NCBI RefSeq assembly: GCF_001680005.1
Contig: NC_033559.1
Span: 1,054,001-1,118,000 of the forward strand
From: Plasmodium coatneyi
Taxonomy: Eukaryota; Apicomplexa; Aconoidasida; Haemosporida; Plasmodiidae
Reading direction: 5' to 3'
Length of the DNA stretch: 64,000 nucleotides
The notes under the pieces: model-generated
The model's database searches: none
What the model saw: only the letters and a program-made list of their open reading frames with translations
Told to the model about the DNA's origin: nothing
Translations under genes and position numbers: made by a program
In this document: in pieces, positions 1 to 10,614 of the stretch
Layout of the letters: every line of letters begins with the position of its first letter
Position numbering within the stretch: position 1 is the first letter of the stretch

Positions 1-125
1 ATTTTTTTTTATTTTGCTAGAGGGGGCGTTGGGGGAAGGGTGAAAACTTTCTTCCTTTATTATTAACAATTATGTATTGCATAAATTTCAAATAAAAAAT
101 TTAACTTACCCCCTTTTTTTTTTAG

Positions 126-713
126 GTGCGTGCTTTAAGCACATATGACACATCCGATTCAAGCAGTGAAGGATCATCAGTAGGAAGTGAATCTGTTGTT
201 AGAACAACGTTGCAAAGTCCATTTCATCATAGAAGTTATAATAATGAAGACGACCCCCCCTTTAGAAACACTTCTGTTGGTTCAAATGGAACATCTAAAA
301 AATCAAACTTAGGAACAAATTCATGTGATTTATCACATGGAAGGAAGAACCCAAATAAAAATACTAACACCTTGACAGACAAATGTCAAAGGTTGTATAA
401 AAAATGTAAATATGGTAAATTTAAACATAGAACCCTACTACTACTTATATTGGGCATTTTAGTATGCTGCGTGCTAATTCTATATTATGTCAGCTCACTT
501 ATACCAGCTTCTGATGATGAGCGTGGAAATCTTGTACCAACATTAAAAACATATTATACCAAGCTTGAGGAAATTACAAGTATTTGGGCGTGGGCACATG
601 CTGTTTTTCCAATCATTGGATTTCTCATATTAGGTGCCCTACTTGGATTCTACTTCTGTAGAGCAAGAAAAAAATACATTCAGCGTTCCAAATATAAAAA
701 GTACAAATTATAA
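126..713 (+). CDS. last exon of a probable exported two-transmembrane protein (partial)
   Basis: This is a 195-codon open exon with stop TAA at 711-713. It has no ATG at its start; it opens straight after a T-run and AG at 124-125, so it is the downstream exon of a gene whose first exon lies left of the window. The first residues are RALST, close to the RxLxE/Q/D export motif that Plasmodium exported proteins often carry at the start of exon 2, but with T in place of E/Q/D. A polar S/N-rich stretch follows, then a first hydrophobic helix at about residues 104-126, a loop of about 30 residues, a second helix at about 160-180, and a basic K/R/Y tail. This layout recalls the two-helix exported families of the subtelomeres. 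I do not recognise the family. An exported membrane protein of the infected red cell is an inference from topology and location. Confidence 0.6.
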   Translation: MRALSTYDTSDSSSEGSSVGSESVVRTTLQSPFHHRSYNNEDDPPFRNTSVGSNGTSKKSNLGTNSCDLSHGRKNPNKNTNTLTDKCQRLYKKCKYGKFKHRTLLLLILGILVCCVLILYYVSSLIPASDDERGNLVPTLKTYYTKLEEITSIWAWAHAVFPIIGFLILGALLGFYFCRARKKYIQRSKYKKYKL

Positions 714-1106
714 GTTATAAATACTAGTTCCAATACAAAATTAAGTACCAAGTCGAAGTTGTATGTTGTACATTGGAAGTGTTTAAGTTGTAAAATGTGG
801 CACTTTTTTTTTTTTTTCCTTCTTTTAAAAAAAAAAAACTTATTTTCAATATGTTCTTTAATTAAAAAAAATACTCATTTTTAAATAATATATGTTATTT
901 TAAAAATGAGCAAAAAAATAAAGCGGTTGCACAATGTATATAATGGAGCAATTTTTTCATTTTTTTTTTTTTTCCTTTAATATGTGGGAAGGAATACATT
1001 GCACATATACATTATTATTATTATAGTTCCTTTAAAAAAAAAAAAAGGAGAGACATTACATACACACACATACATACACTAATTATGAGGTGAGGTGATG
1101 AGCACT
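714..1106. other. convergent intergenic region
   Basis: AT-rich 3' region between the plus-strand exported gene and minus-strand KIR 1. It contains long A and T runs and one near-perfect hairpin, listed separately. I see no gene. Confidence 0.6.
874..910. repeat. near-perfect inverted repeat (hairpin) between convergent genes
   Basis: A left arm beginning CTCATTTTTAAA pairs with a right arm ending TTTAAAAATGAG. The stem is about 15 bp with a single-base bulge and a 6-base loop (TATATG). It lies between two genes that converge, so it could mark transcript ends or form a cruciform. The role is inference. Confidence 0.6.
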
Positions 1107-2439
1107 TTACCCAGGATGGTAACCTACATTTGTTCTTTTCCTATTATTTGCCCTTCCCCTTTGGCCAGATGGTGGTGGTCGTCGTCCTGGTGGATATGTT
1201 GGTGGTGGTCCACTATATATTGTTGAATCCTCTGCGGAATGTGGGGTATAATCTGTTGTCGAATATTCGGTGGAGTCACCTACTGTAGAAGTATCTTCCC
1301 CTAACGTGTGGTGTTGCTGCCGTCTTACGGATCTTTTATTTTTTTTCCTTTGTCTTGGTAAAATACCTATCATAGAAAATATTGAAGTATACTAATAAAA
1401 GGAAAAAAAAAAATGTGCCACATATATATAATATAGCTTATTTCATATTTCCCTTAAATGAAAATAAATGTAGTATAAATAATATTAATTTTAGTTATGT
1501 ACTTACTCTATATAAAAAAAAAGTGAACAATGGTATTCCCAATACTGAAAGTACAGATGGTAAAATAGTGTTAACTCCAAGGGACGCTTCATTGTAGGCT
1601 ACTTCTGGATCTGTCTTAGAGGCATAAGCGCCTGGTGCTGTGTGCTTCTGTGAAGATATTAACTTTCTTTCCAACTCTAAGACCTCAGTATGTTTACCCT
1701 GATATAAATCCTTTTCGAACTGTGTGCAACATGCATCCTGATCACCTATACAACGCGCACGCACTGTCTTATAAGTTGAAATGAGGCCTCTCAGTTGTTT
1801 ATAATATTCTTGAGTATAAGAATAATTATGGGTCACTAACTGACTGCGTATAGTCTCAAAAGAATGGAGGAAATTATATACTCCATTTCTTTGATCAAAA
1901 AGGTTCTTGTCAATATCACAGCACACATTGCCTGGGCTATTCCCAGAAGTGAGTGGTATCAGTATAGTGTAAATCTTCTTCATAATATCCGAGAAAGCTG
2001 TATCCTGCCCTAAATTTTTCGATACTATATCTCCTAACCAATAATAGAAAAGATAATACAGATTATCATCCAACTTCGTGTGTGCCCCCGGTCCAATTAC
2101 TTTACACCAGGCCCTTAGAATCATATCAGCAAATCTTTTAATATTTCCATACGCTCCCAATTGGACCTCCAGTATAGTTTTAAAGGTTCCGGTCTTATTT
2201 TGACCTCCAACATTTATAATACACTCTGCAGTATTCTTGAATTCATCGTACATTGATTTTGAGGGTAAGTCCTTTAAATCTTCTTCCTATAAATATAATG
2301 GGAGAAATGTATGTTCCCCCATACTTTAAGACATTATTTCATTATATAACATACAAAATACTGTATCAGCATACTCCCTAAATTATTCATTTTGAATATA
2401 AGAACTGACTTTCAATGGTTCCTGTGCTCCTTCAACCAT
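1107..2439 (-). CDS. KIR protein (pir superfamily variant antigen), KIR 1, three exons
   Basis: The model is exon 1 2410-2439 (ATG at 2439, ten codons), exon 2 1507-2286 and exon 3 1107-1391, all junctions phase 0, giving about 364 aa. The donor of exon 1 (GTCAGT) is weak; the donor of exon 2 is GTAAGT. Exon 2 encodes the Cys-bearing, surface-exposed domain with the family motif FYYWLGDI near residue 90, and ends in a hydrophobic helix at about 251-269. Exon 3 begins YTSIFS, the usual KIR junction, followed by a basic stretch, an S/T/E/Y-rich cytoplasmic region and a basic tail ending NVGYHPG. There is no signal peptide, as is normal for pir proteins. KIRs are thought to act at or inside the infected red cell in antigenic variation and host interaction. 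The gene looks intact. The family call is firm; expression is unknown. Confidence 0.88.
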
Positions 2440-4197
2440 TGTTTATGTACATATACTTTCTGTATATATTTAATTCATTTTGAAATTATTCCTGCGCCTA
2501 AAGAGAATACATGTGCAGGAATTTTTGCCCTTTCCTATGATTATTATCATTAGCGGCTATATATAGAAATTTTTACTCTTTCGTTATACACATTGTTTAC
2601 TCCTTAAATAATAATAATACATTATATGCGTATGAATAAACCCAAAATACAGGCGAATGTAGTGAAATAACAAAAAAAGGAATATGGATAAAATTTCTTT
2701 TTTTTTTTAATGCGTTCCATCATTCATTTATTATACTGTTGGATTATACGTGGTTACTGGGAAGCAATGCATTATTATATACAACATTCAGATATTACAT
2801 ATATATAAAGGTATAATTCTTTTCCCCGTGTGATCAGGAGAAAAATTGATCTCTCACTACTACTGCATATTATATTGTAATTCAAAAGGTTGCTATTAAC
2901 AATTTGTTAGCATGCATATGGCACAGTCAACATATAAACGCAATTCCAGTATACCCTCAAAAATGCTCATATGCATCAATGTTTAGTGTAAAGTGTTAAG
3001 GCAAAAAAGTAGAATTTGAAAAGTGTGGTATATAGGAAATTGCTCTCATTATATATAAGGAAAAAGAAGAAAGTATGCGGTCCCTTTTTTAAAATATCTC
3101 CTGTACATTACCCCCCACCTCCCCTTTTCGATTACGGTCCCCTAAATATAATAATAATTACTTTTACCCTTTTTTCCTTTCATTTCGATAAGTACAAGGT
3201 ATAAAGAACTTATTTACATGTAATACATGTATATGCATATATATATATGTGCATTGTGTATTATTTGAGCTATTACTCCCCTTCTTCCCACTTCTAATGT
3301 AGATTATATTTTACATATTAATATTCAATTGTTTATTTTTTTTTTCTCTTTTATTTTATTATTTTTTCCTTTTCGCTCTACACTAAGATGTTCATGTTAA
3401 GGTGTAACCAATATAAGCTAAAGAAAAATATTTTCTTACCCACTTTATTTTGATTTGTTGCGATAATTTTTTTACTGAAGAATTAAAAGGCTTATTTTTT
3501 TTTGTTAAAAAATTTTTTATCTTCATAACATTTTCTCCTTCATTTTTATATACAAACACTTTTTTGAAACGGTCAGTATTTTTTTTATGTTCCGCGTCCC
3601 GTTCGCAGAATACCTTATCTCAAGTTGTTATTCAAACATACAAATGGAAGAAAGAAAAGGAAGGAAAAAAAGAAAATTTTTTTTTTCCCTCCCTTCACTT
3701 TATTTTGAACTCTTGGCAAAATTTTAATATTTTATTCTGACTTGTTTGCAACTTCTTTATGGACGATCCAAAATATATGTTCATTAAATATTCTTTCTTA
3801 CAAGTTCCTATTTTTATAATTCTTTCTTCTTTTTTCATATTTCCTTCTTCTTTCCTTTTTTTTTCCTTACAAGTATTTATGATTATGAATTTTTTTTTCT
3901 GCTTTTTCTTCCTTTTTTATGGAATTATAAAAAGAAATATAGAGCAGTTATTAGTATAATTTTGTTCCTTTCCCCCTTTTTTTTTTTTTTTTCTTTATAA
4001 ATAAATACTTTTTACGAGAATAGGTAAGTACTTCCCTTCGTTCCCCTTTGTTCCTTAGACCTTCCCTTCCTCTTCTTTTTTTTGTCGAAGTGTGTAGAAT
4101 AATGCACTTTAAAATTATATAAATTATGTAAATTATGTATATTAGGTGGGGAAGCGGAAATAGGAGACATTTTTTATCTAGGAAGTTGGTAAGCTCT
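2440..4197. other. gene-free subtelomeric spacer
   Basis: AT-rich DNA between the 5' end of KIR 1 and the 3' end of the KIR pseudogene. Several short plus-strand reading frames (for example 3450-3740 and 3759-3959) are F/K-rich translations of T and A runs with no recognisable domain, so I do not call them. The part nearest KIR 1 presumably contains its promoter, but I can point to no specific element. Confidence 0.5.
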
Positions 4198-5809
4198 TTA
4201 CGTAGGATGGTAAGTAATATTCCTCCCTTCCCAGTTTTTTCTTTGTCTCTGTTGTTATTGACCTTTCCTTCTATTACTTTCCCTCCCTCCTTTGTCGGTA
4301 GATGGTGCAGTAGCAGTATATGGGGAAGAATATACTGTGGTGGATACCTATTCTGCTCTTATTGAACGAAGTGTGGAGTATTCTGTTGAATCTGTTGTTG
4401 TTGAACTTAGCATTGTTGAACCATCTGTTGAGCCAAATGCGGAACTATCTTCATACCCTATATTCAAACTATGTTCTATTGCACTTCTTTTTTTTCTTCT
4501 GTTGTTGCTTCTGGGGGTGTTGTTGATCCTCCTTATCCCAAAAGGTAAAAGATTATACTAAAAAAATAAAAAAGGGAATGGAAGTGGAGGTGTAAAGGCA
4601 TAGGAATATGTCCACATATACATATGTATTCACAGCATAGTTTATTTTCTATATATACATATTTTTATTGTTGTTTATATATATAAAAAAGAAGAATGGT
4701 TGAGTGCATATGAATTATATTACTTATATATATATATATATATATATGCAAAAAAAAATATTTTTTTTTCTTCTTTTTTTTCTTTATTTACCTTATATAG
4801 AAGGAATAGGATGGTAAGGAGGCCTACTAGTGCGCTTAGTGTGGAGGAAGTAATGGCAGCTGGGGCGCCTACTCCGGATAAATTTTCAGTGGAAGGTGCG
4901 GGACCCACTTCATGTCCATGATGAATCCTTTGTTTAGTGCCCATATGTGAAGTAAGATCTACTTCGGGTTTCACTTCCGCAGGAGGACTCTGACCCATTA
5001 ACTTCGATACAGATTTTGGTTCATGCTGCAGAGTACATTTCAATTTTGACTGTACATTCTTATTGTGCTGTGCATACTTTCTGTTAAAGTCCCCACAGTA
5101 CTTATTCCCATTATAAGGACCTTCACATTTCCAATGCATAGTACTAAAGGCTGAAATAATACCCTTCAGGTAACGGTCATATTCCGGAGTGCAATACGAA
5201 TCACCATTACTTATCTGTTGTTCTATATGCTCATGGTCATGGTAATACTCATATACTATTTTCATTTCCTTGAAAGTATCTTTGTCAATATCGTCGTACA
5301 TAATTCCACACGCTGTTTCAGGAAAAACTTCCTTGAATTTTTCATAGATTGTTTTCATAATGTCTAAGAATGATTCACTGACTTGTAATTTGTTAATTAA
5401 TAGATTACCTAACCAATAATAGAATAAATGGCAATTTGGACTATAAGATGGGTATCATCCTCCACTCCTAGATGTGTAGAAGCACGCTCCTGTAATTTTA
5501 TCCGCATAACCTTGAGCATCTTTGCACTTATGCAGTATAATATGTACTGTATTTTCCATTCCTTCATATGAATCCCGAGGATTACAATAAACCATACCCC
5601 TACCGAAATCGCTGTATATTGCTCTTGACGGTAAGCTTCCCAAATGGGCACCGTATATATATAATTAGCGCAGTATATAAATATTTATTTCCCCTTATTT
5701 CCACATTTTTCATTAAATTATGCACAGAGTATCATGTGTACTCTATTGAATTATCACTTTTGGGGAAGGAAGAACGAACCCCCAGTATTATTTCACCCCC
5801 TTTCACCAT
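4198..5809 (-). pseudogene. KIR pseudogene, KIR 2, three in-frame stops and a lost splice acceptor
   Basis: The full KIR layout is visible: a possible start ATG at 5809, exon 2 from 5652 to 4792 and exon 3 from 4557 to a normal terminal stop at 4198-4200. Exon 2 keeps the YWLG motif and the terminal helix; exon 3 begins YNLLPF and ends NITYHPT. Three stops interrupt an otherwise unbroken frame: TGA at 5455-5457, TAG at 4348-4350 and TAA at 4255-4257. Homologous sequence resumes in the same frame after each. The exon 2 acceptor, TATAG in the neighbouring KIRs, reads TATAC at the equivalent place (5653-5654). No frameshift is needed anywhere, so decay has been by point change. A sequencing fault is unlikely to give four separate lesions. 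A short truncated product from either half cannot be excluded. Confidence 0.82.
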
Positions 5810-7087
5810 GATTTGTGCATATTTCGGTTTATAATGATTCTATATTGAAATGTGCTATTCCTTATATATTCATGCAAAGGATGAATATGCGAATGCTTTA
5901 CTACTGCTGTAATGTTCATAACGGACGAACATATATATATTAAATTCTTCCACTTTTTTTTTTCAATTAATGGACATTCCTCAATTCTTAGAAGGGATAG
6001 TAGAGCAAGTACATGTGCACCAAAATCATTCTATATACGGTCAATGCAGACGTAAGATAAGAATAAAAAAATATGTTAAAGGAAGTCGCATAATGAACAC
6101 AGAAGGAAAAAGGAAAGGAAAGGAATAAGGAATAAGGAGGAGTGGAGGAAGGAAGGGGTGACCACATTCTTCCGTTTATATATATATATATAACTATATG
6201 TGTATTTAGTGTTTATTCACGTTACTACAGTAGTACGTAATTGTATATGTGATTGTTTGCCATTGTTCCTTGGAATGCTATGATACCATTATTTACTTTA
6301 TTTAATTATTATTTATGTAAGGGTGTTATTTTTTTATTTTTTTGTTTTGGGTTTTTTCTTTCTGGCATAGAAATTTTAGCGTGCGCACTATTAATTTATA
6401 TTTAACTGTTATTAAAAAAAAAAATTATTAACAAATATTGTTAACAAATATTGTACATATTTATAGTACAGTTCATACATGCACAGCACTTCTATCCTTA
6501 AATGTGCCTACATTCATTCATATTTAGTAAAGGGAGAGTGTGTACATTTTTATGGGAATTAAATGAGAAGGAAGTACATATAAAACCGACGGAACTTGTA
6601 TACATTATATGTATGCAGGAAGGAGAAGGAGAAGGAAGAAAAGGAGAAGAATTTTATATGCACACCCTTTTACCATAATATTGCGTATTACACTGTTTTT
6701 ACGTTTATTACCGTTCCACAGTAATAATAATTTTTATTTTTGTGTAATTCTTTTCTTTTCTTTTTTTTCCTTTTTTGTTCGATTCCTTTTCTTTCCTAAA
6801 ATACATAAATACTCCTTTGCGAAAAGTTCAATATTCCTTTCCCTCTTCTTTTTTTCTTCTTTTTTCCTTTTTAATTTTTACTTCCCCACTTTTTAATTAA
6901 ATATATTCATATATATTTAGGAAGAGTGATCCACCCATTCATAAATGTACTCATGAATGCACTCATGAAAGAATTCATGAATGGACTTTGTGAACAATAA
7001 AAACATTCGCTTCCTTCTCCCTTATATATGTGAAATACATACACATTATTATAGTTCTGGACAAGGGGGGAGGGATCGCAATGGACA
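5810..7087. other. gene-free subtelomeric spacer
   Basis: AT-rich spacer between the KIR pseudogene and KIR 3. It has TA dinucleotide runs near 6178-6190 and imperfect ACTCATGAA repeats at about 6948-6980. The frame at 6609-6896 is a low-complexity R/K then F-rich translation with no family features and is not called. Confidence 0.5.
6945..6985. repeat. short imperfect direct repeats (CATGAAT type)
   Basis: The word CTCATGAA or TTCATGAA occurs three times within about 35 bases, just downstream of the KIR 3 stop region. No function is evident. Confidence 0.45.
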
Positions 7088-8767
7088 TTACGTAGGATGA
7101 TACCTTATATTTCTATTCTGCCTTTGTTGGTTTCTCTGCCTATGTTGTTGATTATTCCTTCTTGTGGATGGTCGTCGTGTTCGTCCGTCATCATATATGG
7201 TGGAATTGTCTTCTGTTGTTGATGATGAATCTGTTATTGTGGAAGTGTCTGCTACTGTCGAAATGTTGGTTGAATCATAAGTTGATTCGTACGTTGAGGT
7301 GTTGTCCGATAAGGACGTGTTTAATTTGTGGTGGTAGATGGTGGACCTTGCCTTCCTTCGGTTGCTGCTTCCTCCTCCAAAGAGGGTGTTGCTCCTTATC
7401 AAAGAAGGTAAGGAAGTGTACTGTAGGGAAGTAAGGAAAGGAAGAAAAGAAGAAAGGAGTGGGATGTAAAATATATGTAAGTATGTATGTATCCCGCACA
7501 TATATATATACAGCACAGCACAGAGTTCAATTAATGTATGTATGTGTGTGTGTGTGTACGAAGCATACACATCACACAATTTACACAATTCACAATTTAC
7601 AGTTTGCATTTTACAGTTCACGCAGTTCACAATTTACAGTTTGCAGTTCACATAATTTACTTATTTTGCATTGTACATCTATTGTTTCACATCGATTGTT
7701 TCATACACATATATATGAATAAATATTTTATTAGTTATATTATTCACATATTTTTAAATGTATTTGTACATTGTAGTAGTAACTACCTTATATAAAAAGT
7801 AACCAAGTACTGATACACCCAGTGCAGACAATGTGGAAGAGACAGCAGTGGTGGCAACACTACCAGAGGAGGACGATTCTGATGTTGCGGGTGACAGCTC
7901 CGACACAAGTGCGGGTTTCTCGGGCAATCTGCTCGCTACATGGGTATCTCTATGCAGTTGGACTGCTATTTGTTCCACTGCAGTTCTTTCATCACATTGT
8001 AGTTCTTTCATTTTCTTCTCAAGATATTCCTTATATGTACTCTCATATTCCTTACAATATGTGTCATCCTCACCCTTCCCCGTACAATCTGCACTTACAG
8101 CTTGATAAGCTACTTCAACTGAGCTCAGATATTTGTTATAAGTCTCATCACAAGACTTCCCACCCGTGTCAAAGTTATGTTTTATAGTTTGGTAGTCCTT
8201 ATAATAATCATATACAATTTTCCTATGATTGAAGAGGGTTTTGTCAATTTTACTGTTATTGTACATAAGTCCACATACCTCCATATAAGCTTTCTTTTTC
8301 CATTTTTCGTATATTTTCTGCATAATACTGGGGAATGACGTAACGTGTAACTGGTTAAATAATATATCTCCTAGCCAGAAATAAAAGAAGTGGCAATATT
8401 CATTCTTGAAATCATGCTCATCCCTCTTTGTGTATGTGTAACATTGCGCTTCCCAAATTTTCTTTACGTAGTTCTCCTTATTAGCATATGTGCCCAATGC
8501 ATCCTTCACTGCTTCCTCGGTATTTAGACCACAACTGTCCGTACCATCCTCGAATTTACTGTAGAACATTGTTTTTGAAGTTAAGTTCTTCAAATTCTCG
8601 CTCTATAAATGTAATTATGGAAATATATTTTTACATATTTCTTTATATTTTCTGTATTATTCGGTACATTACACAATGGAGGAAGCATGATATATATATG
8701 TGATGTTCACATGTGCATACATACACTGCAAGTAGGAAAGATAACAAACCTGTACTGCTTGCACCAT
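7088..8767 (-). CDS. KIR protein (pir superfamily variant antigen), KIR 3, three exons
   Basis: The model is exon 1 8750-8767 (MVQAVQ), exon 2 7787-8602 and exon 3 7088-7420, all phase 0, giving about 388 aa. The exon 2 acceptor is TTTATAG and its donor GTAGTT; exon 3 follows CCCTACAG and starts YTSLPS. Exon 2 carries a FYFWLGDIL motif, paired Cys residues (for example GKSCDETY and DTYCKEYE), a Glu/Ser/Ala-rich stalk and a terminal helix ending in FLYK. Exon 3 is basic, then rich in S/T/D with many STxDST units, then Arg/Gln/Asn-rich and ends NIRYHPT. There are no stops or frameshifts, so it should be functional. Its start faces KIR 4 across about 1.85 kb that contains the 33-bp repeat array. 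The role in surface variation is inferred from the family. Confidence 0.88.
7589..7645. repeat. 20-bp direct repeat, 37-bp period, in KIR 3 intron 2
   Basis: TTCACAATTTACAGTTTGCA occurs exactly at 7589-7608 and again at 7626-7645. Weaker relatives (CACAATTTACA-like words) flank both copies, so this is a small decayed tandem array inside the intron. Confidence 0.8.
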
Positions 8768-10087
8768 GGTTTATTTGTGTACACTTCTGTTCTTTGTTGT
8801 ATATATAATAAATTTAATTTGACATATATTCTTTATATATTTGTACACAGAATGTGTTCATGTGTGCAGGAACTTCTTTTCTTCTCCCTGTGGGCGCACG
8901 GGCTCACACGATCTTCTCTCTCAGGATGATTATGAATGAATACATCTTAAATTTCTATTTTTTCAGCAATAAACACTATTCATTTTTTAAATAATAATAG
9001 TATACTATACATATATATATTTTTTAAATCATTGTACACAGAGTGAAATATGAACGACCTTACTGGGATAATAGAATAAGGAAGGGGAAGAATCAGTGTT
9101 CCCTGTACATTCTTCATTCATGCAATGTATTATTAAATTATAGGATGATTATTATTCGAAAAACATTATATTATTATTTATGCACTCCCCCCTTTTTTTT
9201 TCTTTTTTTTTCTCTGACGAAAGGGTAAAAGAATTCCGGTTCAAACAAATGTAAAGAGAGGGAAGGGGACAATGTGTACACAGAATTGGAAAAAGAGGGA
9301 GAGAACATGCTAAAATAGTACATAATGTGTACACATTCCATACAGAGCATTTATAATGCACTTATCTGAAAAGTATATAAAAGAAGGGGCGGAGAATGGA
9401 ATTATAATAATAGAATGATCATAAATAGAAAAAGAAATGTGTGTCACAAAGAAAGGGGTATTATTATTATGTATTATTATTTATTAATATTATTATAGCG
9501 GGGCATACGCACATATCTGTTCTTCTTTTATATGTGTATATATGCTTCCATAAATAATTCATACAGTTCTCTTCCACCGTACGTAGTTCATTTATCCTAT
9601 AAGCTGAGTTATTTCAATAAATATCAGTACATGTACATATATGTAAAAGAAGGAATTCCACCCTCCTCATTTATGCAATAATAAGAACATGTAAATAATA
9701 ATTACAATAATACTCCTATAAAGGTTGTACTTGCTTTAATAATGGAGTGAATAAATGAAGGAATGTATGAAAAGTTCGTTCCTTTATTCTTGTTTCCTGC
9801 GATTTTTCAGCACACATTTATTCCTACTTCATATTAGTCATACATATGATAATATAATACATACATATAATGTGTCGCCATTACCTGAAAAATTAAAAAA
9901 TATATATATTATGGAATAAAGTGAAAATTCCATACACTTCCACCCCTACACTTTACACTTACCGTTCATCATCATACAATCATCATAGGAACAAACAACA
10001 ACTACTACAACAATTACACAACAATCCTTGTAACAACTACTACAACAACACCACACACTCTAATAATAATACCACCACACCACAACA

Positions 10088-10382
10088 GACCACAACAACA
10101 ATTACACAATCCTTGTACACAACAACCACAACAATTACACAATCCTTGTACACAACAACCACAACAATTACACAATCCTTGTACACAACAACCACAACAA
10201 TTACACAATCCTTGTACACAACAACCACAACAATTACACAATCCTTGTACACAACAACCACAACAATTACACAATCCTTGTACACAACAACCACAACAAT
10301 TACACAATCCTTGTACACAACAACCACAACAATTACACAATCCTTGTACACAACAACCACAACAATTACACAATCCTTGTAC
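10088..10382. repeat. 33-bp minisatellite, nine copies
   Basis: A 33-base unit that includes ACAATTACACAATCCTTGTA and an ACAACAACCACA segment is repeated head to tail. I count nine copies of CAATCCTTGTAC at even 33-base spacing, plus one degenerate copy just upstream near 10022. The copies look identical, which points to recent expansion or homogenisation. The array lies about 230 bases upstream of the KIR 4 start codon. Confidence 0.95.
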
Positions 10383-10391
10383 ACAACAACC

Positions 10392-10461
<70 letters not shown>

Positions 10462-10464
10462 ACA
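10383..10464. repeat. CAA/ACA trinucleotide tract
   Basis: An almost pure (CAA)n microsatellite of about 80 bases follows directly on the 33-bp array, whose units are themselves built around ACAACAACC. It probably arose from the same seed. Confidence 0.95.
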
Positions 10465-10614
10465 AACAAAATTTTTTGCATACCCCTTTTACACTTCCTC
10501 TATGTACAAAGTGCATAATTGTGTGAAGAATACAACAACACAACCCCTTTTAAAAAAGAAGAAAGGAAGTTCATTACATATACAAAGAAAATATATACAC
10601 ACATATAAAAAAGA

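Larger units (their letters stand above)
8768..10614. other. divergent promoter region between KIR 3 and KIR 4
   Basis: Head-to-head upstream region of two KIR genes. The first part is AT-rich with many ACACAT/TATATG words; the part nearest KIR 4 is taken up by the 33-bp minisatellite and CAA tract listed separately. I find no coding exon. The frames spanning the repeat lack an ATG on the plus strand and are pure repeat translations on the minus strand. Confidence 0.55.

Noticed and set aside
3450..3959. Two plus-strand F/K-rich frames in the spacer before the KIR pseudogene
   Set aside because: Translations of T- and A-rich DNA; hydrophobicity comes from poly-T and no family feature is present.
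6609..6896. Frame beginning with an Arg/Lys-rich stretch then Phe-rich
   Set aside because: Low-complexity DNA; no signal peptide, PEXEL or intron support.
10088..10382. Possible CRISPR-like array
   Set aside because: The copies are directly adjacent with no spacers, and the genome is eukaryotic; this is a minisatellite.
9921..10526. Plus-strand frame with TTTTITQSLYT repeats
   Set aside because: It starts without ATG and consists of the translated 33-bp array and CAA tract; the other frames are equally open because the repeat lacks stops.
10014..10543. Minus-strand frames rich in Cys or Val over the repeat
   Set aside because: Pure repeat translations with no flanking coding sequence or family features.
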